Assembly: GCA_002179805.1 (NCBI GenBank)
Contig: NAVB01000357.1
Coordinates: 1-11,420, forward strand
Origin: Acanthamoeba lenticulata
Lineage: Eukaryota; Discosea; Longamoebia; Acanthamoebidae
Direction: 5' to 3'
DNA length: 11,420 nt
Both the position numbers and the translations under genes were made by a program. Below, piece by piece: positions 1 through 8,341 of the stretch. The notes beneath the pieces were generated by a model, which did not search any database, was not told the DNA's origin, and saw nothing but the letters and a program-made list of their open reading frames with translations. How positions within the stretch are numbered: position 1 is the stretch's first letter; each line of letters opens with the position of its first letter.

Positions 1-100
1 TTTTAACGTATTTATTTTATTACGCTTTTTATTTTATTTTGTAAAAGAATCTTTTATCTGATTATTCATGTTATGATTTCATCGTTCACAATGTGCGCAG
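1..100 (+). other. 3' part of an intron of the C2-domain gene
   Basis: This AT-rich stretch ends in GCGCAG at 95-100, directly before the first codon of the C2-domain exon at 101. Its composition differs sharply from the GC-rich exon that follows. The upstream donor lies outside the window, so the gene has at least one more 5' exon that is not seen here. Confidence 0.7.
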
Positions 101-2264
101 CGCATCGAGATGATGCCGGTGCCGGAGGTGGATGTGCTCAAGGGCGGCTTCTGGCCCGTGGTGGAGCTGGTCTACATGAACCGGTTCCATTCGCCCTTTT
201 TCCTGCGCAAGGCGCCCCGCAGCTACTCGGCCCGACGGGGCGACTCGAGCATCGTGCTCGACCTCAACATCCCTCTGGCCGGCGACGTGCTCATTCGGGT
301 TCTCCTCCTTCTCCTCCTTCTCCTTCTTCTCCTTCTGCAACACCGGCTCATATAACCTCCTCTTCCGCCTCGCGCCCATGACCGTCATCATCATCATGAT
401 CATCATGGTCAGGTGTATCATTTCCAGGACCTCCTGATCGGCAAGTCCTACCCGCGCCTCACCTTCCGGTACCCGCTCGCGCTCGCTCTCGGACGGAAGC
501 TTCCCGTGATGGGCATGACGATGATGATGACCATGGTGATGTTGATGTTGATGACCATGGTGATGACGCAGATACGGGTTCCACACGTCGTTCGTGGAGG
601 CCAACCGCTTGGTGATTCCCGTGACGGAGCTGGACGGCCCGAGCCACGGCCAGTTCTCGTCGGACACCTTCCCCTCCAACTTCACCATCCTCAACACCTT
701 TGGCGAATCGCCTCATCGCCAACTCGACGGTACTTTTGCCATTTTTATTTGTTTATTATTTACATTATTTTCGTAATATTTATTTATTGATTTTTCTATT
801 CGCGCAGACCTGGAGATCGGGCAGTCCGTCGCCAGCGCCGGCGGCTCGCTCCACTCGCCGGTGCCGCAGCGGCTCCTGGTCTATGGCGGCGGGGCCAGCC
901 CCTACGCCAGCAACACCAGCGCCTCACCGGTGCACGGCGGCTGGGACGAGCAGCAGCAGCAGCAGCGGCAGCGAAAGGAGGAGGAGGAGGAGGAACAGCA
1001 GCAACGGCTCGAGGACGACAGCGAGAGCGGCGCGTTTGACGAGGAGCGCGAGCTCCGGGCGGCCCTGTCGATGGCCCGCCTCGAGGACGAGCGGCACCGC
1101 AAGGAGGAGAAGCGGCGCTCGAGGCAGGCCGTCAACCTGACCCACGTGCCCGTCGGTCCCGGGCGGCCCTTTTGCGGCGTGCCTCCGCTCCCGCAGCCGC
1201 GGCCCACAGGCGCGACCCAACACCGGCCGGCATCGCCTTCGCCTCTGCAGCAGCAGCAGCCCCGCGTCGACCTGCTATCCGATGAGACGCTGCCGCACAT
1301 GGTGCCGCTGTCGCAGCAGCGCCCGCAGCCGCTCGCGCCACACCAGCCGCAGCAGCAGCAGATCCAGCCGCCGCAGCCGTCGTACAACCCGTTTGATGAT
1401 GGACGGCGCGGCCATCCGCCACAGCCGACGCCGCTTCCCGCCGCTGCTCCGCCCCACCAGCCGCAGTGTGTCGCCGGTCCTCCGCCGCTCTACCCCCAGC
1501 CACAGCAACATCACCCACAACAGCAACATCATCACCATCCTGGCCAAGGCCCTTCGCCGCGGCTCAATCCGTTCTTGGACCAGATGGTGCCGGGCACGCC
1601 CCACCAGGCCCTGCAGCCCCGCCCACAGGCGCCGCCATCGCCGCGGCCCCACGAGCACCAGCCGCAGCCGCAGCCGCCTCACGGCCTCCCTCCACACCGT
1701 CATCAGCAACATCATCGCCCACCTCATCATCATCATCAACAACAGTCGCCGGCGCCCCAGCGCAGGGACCTGCTCCAGTTCCCGCCGAGCCCCAAGCTGG
1801 TCTCACTCAGCTTCAGCAACCAGGAGGTCCCCGTGGCGCAGCCCAAGCGGCCCGACCCGCTCCTGGAGCCGCCAGTAGCCGGTGGTGGCGGTGGCGGCGG
1901 CGGCGGCGGGCCGGGCCTGAGCGCCGACGAGGCCTGGGCCATGCTGCCCCCGCCGCCGGCCCAGCTGAGCGTCTGGGCCCAGCAGCAGATGGGCGAGCAG
2001 CGCGAGCCGTGGCGCCGCGTTTCGGGCGGGCCCGAGCCGCCCTTCCACCGCCTGCAGGTGCCGTGCGCCCTCCCGGCGCCCTCGCCCCTGTCCCTGTCTC
2101 CGCCGCTCTACCAGCCGCCCGTTGCGTTCCCCGCAGCGCCGCCGCCTGGCGCCGTCGCCTCTGGCTTTGGCACCACAACAACTCCAGCGACAGCAACGCC
2201 GGGCCCAGCGGCCACGCTCGCGCCTCCTGCGGCCTACCTTCCGCCTTCCCGTCTCGCGCCTTGA
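101..2264 (+). CDS. PTEN/tensin-type C2-domain protein with Gln/Pro-rich endocytic-type tail (5' partial)
   Basis: Exons 101-298, 413-468, 572-729 and 808-2264 join in one frame to 622 residues and a TGA; the introns (299-412, 469-571, 730-807) are GT-AG. Removing the introns creates two runs typical of PTEN-type C2 domains, GDVLIRVYHF across the first junction and LTFRYGFHTSFV across the second. The C2 domain covers about residues 1-150. C2 domains of this kind bind membranes and usually follow a PTEN-like phosphatase domain (PTEN, tensin, auxilin, GAK), which would lie upstream of the window. The tail is low-complexity Gln, Pro and His. It has a UIM-like helix (about 215-232), a DLL motif (292-294) and two NPF motifs (331-333, 391-393). 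A J domain, present in auxilin, is absent. A role in clathrin-linked trafficking is inference. The C2 assignment is firm; the exact family is not. Confidence 0.75.
299..412 (+). other. Intron with pyrimidine triplet and CAT repeats
   Basis: The GT at 299-300 follows CGG (Arg), and AG at 411-412 precedes GTG (Val), so the intron is phase 0. It holds a CTC/CTT-rich tract (about 301-340) and a CAT-repeat tract (about 380-410). Reading through gives a run of leucines and then a stop before position 360. Confidence 0.8.
951..995 (+). repeat. Coding CAG then GAG triplet runs
   Basis: Five CAG codons (951-965) encode poly-Gln. Six Glu codons, five GAG and one GAA (978-995), encode poly-Glu. Both lie in frame just upstream of the UIM-like helix of the C2-domain protein. 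Such slippage-prone tracts are common in its tail, as with the other Gln-rich runs at 1246-1260 and 1348-1362. Confidence 0.85.
1038..1091 (+). other. Ubiquitin-interacting-motif-like helix
   Basis: The encoded stretch DEERELRAALSMARLEDE has the acidic lead, the Leu three residues before a central Ala, and the acidic end of a UIM. The usual Ser four residues after the Ala is Ala here, with a Ser two positions earlier. It is a degenerate match, flanked by Glu- and Lys/Arg-rich helix that could instead be plain charged coil. Confidence 0.4.
1881..1910 (+). repeat. Poly-glycine (GGN)10 tract
   Basis: Ten consecutive glycine codons (GGT, GGC, GGG) lie in the tail of the C2-domain protein. They separate the His/Gln-rich part from a Pro/Ala-rich end. 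Confidence 0.9.
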
Positions 2265-2350
2265 CAGAAAACGATTGTTGTATAAATATTTATTATAATT
2301 TTATTTATTTAAATTCAGACTTTCAGATTTATTTTGTGTTTTTTTTCGCT
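2265..2350. terminator. AT-rich tail-to-tail spacer between the C2-domain and deaminase genes
   Basis: Only 86 bp separate the two facing stop codons. The spacer is almost pure A/T with several TTTATT hexamers, which read AATAAA on the minus strand as poly(A)-signal candidates for the deaminase mRNA. Both 3' UTRs must be very short or overlap. Confidence 0.5.
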
Positions 2351-3908
<1,558 letters not shown>

Positions 3909-3982
3909 GAGCAGAAGAAAAGAATGAATAAAGTTTTGTTTTGGGGCCATTTTCTTTGGCTTCCTTCAAAAGAGAAAGATCG
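3909..3982. promoter_or_regulatory. Compact bidirectional promoter, deaminase / MED21
   Basis: Only 74 bp separate the divergent ATG codons at 3908 (minus) and 3983 (plus). The segment must hold both start regions and both 5' leaders. It is rich in A and T with purine runs and shows no clear TATA box placed for either gene. If the deaminase starts at the ATG at 3950, the gap falls to 32 bp. Confidence 0.55.
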
Positions 3983-4715
3983 ATGGATGCGCCACGACCA
4001 CCAGAAGCGGCACAAGTGCCCCTGGAGGCGGTGACGGACAGAGTGACGCAGCTCCAAGACAAAATCGATGGTCTAGGCGAGAAATTCTATACCTTCATCG
4101 GCATCCTGCAGCAGGATGCCCCGCCTCTGCCCTTCGATGAGTTCAAGCATCTTAACCGAGCCGCGCCAAACCCCAAGATTGTCGTCAATGGAGGGAGTGT
4201 CAACGCGGATGGGCCAGTTCTGCCCGTTTTGCCTTCCATGCCAGAAGCCGCTCCGCCACCGGTGCCCACCGGCCCAACGGTTGAGATTATGGAGAATGAG
4301 GCTGCCAACATGGCCGCTCTTCTCCTCAACAACGTCAAGGGTACCCTTTACCCTCAAGTGGGAAGCTCTCTCGGGCCCTAATAGATTGCTTTGCACCTGC
4401 AGAAGTGGACATGCTCATCGATTCGCTACCGGGGATCAACTCGACCAAGCCCGAGCAGCTCAAGCGCCTCCAAGAGCTGGAGAAGCAGAACCAGCAGGCT
4501 GCTCAGGCTTTGCAAGCAACCCGGGCCTGGGCCGGTACGAGCTGCTCGTACCCACCGTGCTGTGTGCCCTCAGCCATGCTGCACCACTCACAGTGGTGGT
4601 ATCATCGGGGCCTTCACCAGAGGAGACGATGGTGCTGGTGCAACAAGCGCTGGCCGAGATCTATGCCGATCGCCTTCAGTCGCTCAACGAGCAAGCACAA
4701 CTCGACCTTTTGTAG
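3983..4715 (+). CDS. MED21: Mediator complex subunit 21 (MED21/Srb7)
   Basis: Exons 3983-4340, 4403-4534 and 4621-4715 join to 194 residues ending in TAG. MED21 is a helical subunit of the Mediator middle module. It pairs with MED7 and MED10 and links activators to RNA polymerase II in the nucleus. The N-terminal helix reads DRVTQLQDKIDGLGEKFYTF, followed by IGILQQDAPP, matching the family's RLTQLQD...IGVLQQ..PP. The first junction creates VKEVDMLIDSLPG, equivalent to the conserved KDIDVLIDSLP. The third exon supplies the last helix (EETMVLVQQALAEIYADRL). Human and yeast MED21 are about 140-145 residues. The excess is mostly a Pro/Ala-rich linker at about residues 65-105. An in-frame extension to 3941 lacks an ATG, so 3983 is the start. 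Confidence 0.9.
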
Positions 4716-4915
4716 CCTAACACTCAAGTCCCAGAGAAGCGAGCGTACTGCTTCTCTCTGTGGAGCTGATGCTCTTTTCAACTGAGCTCCTCTTTTTCTC
4801 TCTTGAAAGAACCCTAAAGCAACATGACGCTGTAACTGGTGCAAAGAGGTCATGTGCTCCTGTTTTGACTTGCTTGAGAAGCTCGAGTACTCGCTTTCGT
4901 CAGATGTAGGACGCT
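4716..4915. terminator. Tail-to-tail spacer of MED21 and the F-box/ankyrin gene, with two hairpins
   Basis: This 200 bp spacer joins two facing 3' ends. It holds a perfect 8 bp inverted repeat (AGAGAAGC at 4733-4740, GCTTCTCT at 4750-4757, 9 nt loop) and a 7 bp one (ACATGAC at 4822-4828, GTCATGT at 4849-4855). No AATAAA is seen on the plus strand. No ORF of interest is present. Confidence 0.45.
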
Positions 4916-5794
4916 TCAGCTGAGTCCTCGGCGACCACAGGAATGAGGCACCGCAAGCAGCATGTTTTCCAGGTGGTACTCAGCCCAACTGCTCCATGGG
5001 CAGCCATTGGCACGGGCCCATAGGAGCACCTTAAGCTGGCCGCCGGTGGCTGCTTCCCAAGAGGTTTGTTCGTCCCACGGGCAACCATTGGCACGCGCCC
5101 ACTGGAGCACATGCAGGTAGCCTCCCTTGGCCGCCCTAGCACAGGTCTTCTCGTCCCACGGGCAGCCGTTGGCTCGTGCCCACTGGAGCACCTCTAGATA
5201 GCCGCCGCTGGCCGCCGCAGCACAGGTTCTCTCGTCCCACGGGCAGCCGTTGGCTCGCAACCATTGAAGCATCTTCAACTTGCCTAGCTCAGCCACGGCC
5301 GCGCAGAGTTCTCTGTGAATGTCCCAAGGACAGGCTGGGCTGATGAACCACTGGAGCGTCTCCAGCCGCTCTCCTCTTACTGCTCCTCGGCAATAAGCAT
5401 CAAAGACTGGCTTGTCAAAGGTCCAACCCTGGGCGCGGAGGTAGAACAGCACGTCCAAGTGGCCACCATCAGCTGCCCCCTCAATCGTTCGCTTGTGCCA
5501 CGGACAGCCTTGGGCGCGGGCCCAGCGAAGCACGTTGACCCAGCCTGCTTTGGCCACGAGCAAGGTGAAGCCGGCGAGTACGCGGGGTGGGATGAGGGGC
5601 GAGTCTTCTTCGGCCATCCTCTGCGCCACACGTCGCCAGCGGCGGCAGACAGCAAGGCACGCGGGGCGCATGAGTGGCGCAGCGTACTTGGCAATGATGA
5701 GGCCCACGAGCTCCTCCATCACATCATCCATGGTGGTGGTCGTGCCCTGAGAAGGCTCATGTGGTGGAGGTGGAGGAGGAGGAATAGTTGTCAT
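4916..5794 (-). CDS. F-box-like protein with ankyrin-like WARANGCPW repeats
   Basis: This is a single exon of 292 residues if started at the ATG at 5794. The open frame extends to 5845 without another ATG, so an upstream exon is possible. Residues about 5-11 are poly-Pro. Residues about 23-60 resemble an F-box: a helix followed by PACLAVCRRWRRVA, the Cys-Arg-Arg-Trp signature of F-box ends, although the leading LP is missing. From about residue 86 there are seven units of 21-31 residues of the form LxVLQWARANGCPWDExTCxxAAxGGY. These are divergent ankyrin-type repeats common in amoebae, oomycetes and giant viruses. Such proteins usually act as substrate receptors of SCF ubiquitin ligases; here that is inference. 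Codon use and GC content look like the neighbours. Confidence 0.8.
   Translation of the reverse strand: MTTIPPPPPPPHEPSQGTTTTMDDVMEELVGLIIAKYAAPLMRPACLAVCRRWRRVAQRMAEEDSPLIPPRVLAGFTLLVAKAGWVNVLRWARAQGCPWHKRTIEGAADGGHLDVLFYLRAQGWTFDKPVFDAYCRGAVRGERLETLQWFISPACPWDIHRELCAAVAELGKLKMLQWLRANGCPWDERTCAAAASGGYLEVLQWARANGCPWDEKTCARAAKGGYLHVLQWARANGCPWDEQTSWEAATGGQLKVLLWARANGCPWSSWAEYHLENMLLAVPHSCGRRGLS
4973..5539 (-). repeat. Tandem 81-bp coding repeats (ankyrin-like units)
   Basis: Seven consecutive units are seen in protein. The four at 4973-5278 are nearly identical in protein and close in DNA. One block of at least 27 bp is exact at 5150-5176 and 5231-5257, precisely 81 bp apart. The three more upstream units (5279-5539) are diverged and irregular (27, 31 and 29 residues), which suggests recent duplication at the C-terminal end of the array. 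Confidence 0.85.
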
Positions 5795-5943
5795 CACGGT
5801 CTCACACACAACGAGCCCACTTGCTGTTCTTCTCACTTGCGCCAAAAATCTTGCAAATGAATGGCGAGAGAAATTGGGGAATGTGCTTGGAATTCTTTAG
5901 TTTCGCCGCACAAGAATAATTGGAAAAGCAGGAAGCAGCACGC
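5795..5943. promoter_or_regulatory. Divergent promoter, F-box/ankyrin gene and UVSSA-like gene
   Basis: 149 bp separate the ATG at 5794 (minus) from the ATG at 5944 (plus). The right part is AT-rich. It contains an E2F-type element at 5839-5846 and a second, imperfect TTTCGCCGC at about 5893-5901. No convincing TATA box is placed for either gene. Confidence 0.5.
5839..5846 (-). promoter_or_regulatory. E2F-type element TTTGGCGC
   Basis: On the minus strand the sequence TTTGGCGC matches the E2F/DP consensus TTTSSCGC exactly. It lies about 98 bp upstream of the UVSSA-like ATG and 45 bp upstream of the F-box gene ATG. An eight-base match in a GC-rich genome can occur by chance. Confidence 0.35.
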
Positions 5944-8233
5944 ATGGATCTGGAAGCGCGGCGTAAGTTGGGCGTGCTGATCGACAAGGCGACCGCAACA
6001 GGCCAGCTATCTCTGGAGGCCCAGTATCTACGGGTAAGTCTCTGGCTTTGCTTCCCCTTTTCATTTTGGACTGCATCTTAGGCTCATCTTCCATCCACAG
6101 CAAATCAAAGCCATTGCAAGGAAATCAGACGAAAATGTGAAGAGTGCATACCATTTCCTTTCGCAGAAACTCAAAGCCAACAGCTCAGAGGTGCGCTATC
6201 TGGCCCTGCTGCTGATTAATGAGCTCTTTACCCGCTCGGCCTGTTTCCGTGCCCTCCTCCTCGATGACTTTCAGGTTCAACCTAACCCCCCACAAGGTTC
6301 TTGTTGACTTCAAGAGGTGCTAATGGCGAACTTTTTTTGATTATAATGCGTAATGCAGAACTTCCTGGAGCTGGCCATTGGCACCAAGGCCTACCAACGG
6401 CTGCCGCCGCCCGTCGAGCGCGCGGCATTGCTGCGCGAGAAGGCCCTCGAGTACATCGAGAGCTGGCACGAGACCTACGGCCCCGCCAGCAAGCAGCTGC
6501 GCGTGGGCCACCATTACCTGCGCCACTCGCTGCGGATGCGCTTCCCCGAGGTGCGCCTTCAAGCCGAGGCCGCCGACCGCGCGCGCCGGCAGCGCGAGGC
6601 CCAGACCCAGCGCCTCCTGCGCGTCAAGTACGACCGCGTGCGGCGCGAGATGGACGAGCAGGCCGACGACCTGCGCGCGCTCCTCCGCGAGATGAACGGC
6701 TGCTTCGACCTCCTTCTGCCTCGCTTCGGCCTCGACGTTGACTCCTCTGCGGCCGACACAAACGGCGACGCGGAAGAGGACAAGAAGAAGAACAACAACA
6801 ACAAGGGCGGCAAAGAAGAGGAAGAAGAGGACGAGCTGGATTGGGAGTCGGTGGAGCTCAGCGGTAACGGGGAGAAAGACGAAGAAGAAGAAGAAGAAGA
6901 AGAGGAGGAAGAAGAGGTGGACGACGTGCTTCGACGGCACGGCATTGGAGGCGACGCCTACGAACTCGACATCAGCTTCGACAAAAGCTTCGCCTCCTTT
7001 GTGGACGACGATGACGGCGACGACGACGACAGTGAACTTGACGCCGTCAAAGATAGTGCTGCGACTACAAGTAGGCCAGCTACTACGAAGACGACAGCGG
7101 CGACCTCCACTTCATCGTCATCAACCAGCAGCAGCAGCAGCAGCGGCGGCCTGGTGGACACCTCCTCGGGCGAAGGCAGCCGGCGGCCCGTGCTGGAGAC
7201 GCTGCACACCGACGCGCGAGCCGTGGCGCGGCGCTATGCGGCCCTCGTGGACGACTGGTACGAGGTCCTCCTGAAGGTCGACTTCTCCGCCCCGGTGGCC
7301 GCGCCCGCCTCCGACGCGCCCGAGCCGTCGTCGTCTTCTTCTTCTTCATCACCGGGCGTGGAAGAGGTGGAAGAGGAGGACGCTGCCAAGCGGCGCGAGC
7401 GGGACCGGCTGCTGCGGGACGCCATCGAGCTTCGGACTTCCATCACGGCCGCGTTCCGCAAATGCCGCGACCTGGGCCTCGACCCGGGCCTTCCGCTGCA
7501 GCGCGCCAACGCGGCAGCCACCGCCATGGCCACGATAACGACACCGACGACTACACCAGCAACGACGACGAGGAGAGAGCGGGCTGGAGATGAAGCGGAC
7601 GACAGAAGAGAAGACGACGACGCCAGCGTGGCGATGATGAGGACGACGACATCGCCGCTGCTGCCGCCACAGTCCGAGTCCGCTTGGTCTTCAGCTCGCT
7701 CTCACCGCAAGCGCGCCTTTGCCGACCTCTTTGGCGAGAGCGATGAAGAAGACGCTGAAGGGGACGAAGACAACGACGACAACAACAAGCAAGAGAACGA
7801 CAACGAAAAAGGACACGAAAAGGAGGAAGCGGAATACAACGGCGAGGGGGACGATGACGATGACGAGCTCGAATTCGAGGAGGTGAGCATGATCGCCGTG
7901 ACGGCGGACGACGAGGACGCTGCTGAGGACCACAACGCGAGCTTCAGCCGAGGAGCCGCCGCCGGCGACGAGAGTTTTGTGGTGCCCGAATCGCCCGCGC
8001 GCGGCCCGCGAACGGCCACGGTGTCGTCTTCGCCCGTGCCGCCGTCGCCCTCATCGGCTCGCTCGCCAGCGGCGGCAGCGAAGGAGAGTAAGAAGAGGAA
8101 GACAAAGGAGGACGACGTCAAGGTGCGCGAGCGGCTGCGCAAGAAGCTGCGCCTGACGGCCAAGCAGCGCCGACCCGCGGCCGCCACGAAGCCGACCAAG
8201 AAGATCAGCACCCACCGGCCTCTCGTCCTCTGA
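5944..8233 (+). CDS. UVSSA: UVSSA-like transcription-coupled repair scaffold, three exons
   Basis: Exons 5944-6033, 6101-6274 and 6359-8233 join in phase 0 to 712 residues. UVSSA stabilises the CSB complex at RNA polymerase II stalled on DNA lesions and brings in TFIIH. Residues 1-190 form a VHS/ENTH-like helical domain. Its hallmarks VRYLALLLINELFTRS and DDFQNFLELAIGT (made by the second junction) align with human IRLSAFQIVEELFVRS and SNFQEFLELTLGT. LPPPVERA and the helical GHHYLRHS follow, then a charged coiled coil (about 160-215). The rest is low-complexity and very acidic, with 12 consecutive Glu at 6881-6916. A second helical patch lies around VARRYAALVDDWYEVLL and RDRLLRDAIELRTS. I do not see the CPFHG-type zinc motif of the C-terminal domain of animal UVSSA. 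The end is basic (KVRERLRKKLRLTAKQRR). Further small introns in the 1.9 kb last exon cannot be excluded. Confidence 0.85.
6830..6859 (+). other. Candidate TFIIH-binding acidic motif 1 (DELDWESVEL)
   Basis: Residues 246-255 of the UVSSA-like protein read DELDWESVEL inside a Glu/Asp-rich stretch. The pattern of acidic run, aromatic, two residues and Val resembles the WEEV of XPC and FVEV of UVSSA, which bind the PH domain of TFIIH p62/Tfb1. Confidence 0.45.
7862..7894 (+). other. Candidate TFIIH-binding acidic motif 2 (DELEFEEVSMI)
   Basis: Residues 590-600 of the UVSSA-like protein follow a run of Asp and read DELEFEEVSMI. The FEEV core has the same aromatic-x-x-Val layout as FVEV in human UVSSA. 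Its place in the C-terminal half also matches the human protein better than motif 1. Confidence 0.5.
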
Positions 8234-8341
8234 TAGCTCGACTCTGACGAAAGTATTCTAATATTATTTTTAAAAGAAAAATAAAAAAACAAGGACCATT
8301 TTATCATGTACTCCTCCTTCTTCTACATCGTCCTCAACTCT
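8234..8341. terminator. AT-rich tail-to-tail spacer, UVSSA-like and MAPK15-like genes
   Basis: 108 bp separate the facing stop codons. A canonical AATAAA at 8280-8285 lies 47 bp after the UVSSA-like TGA and is a good poly(A)-signal candidate for that mRNA. The complementary strand has AATAAT in the same patch, usable by the kinase gene. Confidence 0.55.

Noticed and set aside
86..697. His/Met-rich minus-strand open frame of about 200 codons
   Set aside because: It is the antisense of the C2-domain exons and their CAT/ATG-repeat introns. It has no family resemblance, and it starts and ends without splice or promoter logic.
1275..2196. Several long antisense and alternative-frame open frames over the Gln/Pro-rich exon
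   Set aside because: High GC and triplet repeats keep all frames open. Only the frame continuing the C2 domain links to a recognised protein.
3941..3982. Upstream start for MED21
   Set aside because: The in-frame extension begins with TTG and contains no ATG before 3983.
5795..5845. N-terminal extension of the F-box-like protein
   Set aside because: The open frame starts at TTG, not ATG, in a eukaryotic gene. The first ATG is at 5794. An upstream exon remains possible but cannot be shown.
7883..7890. GTGAGC donor-like site inside the last UVSSA-like exon
   Set aside because: The frame stays open and acidic on both sides, and no matching acceptor gives a better protein.
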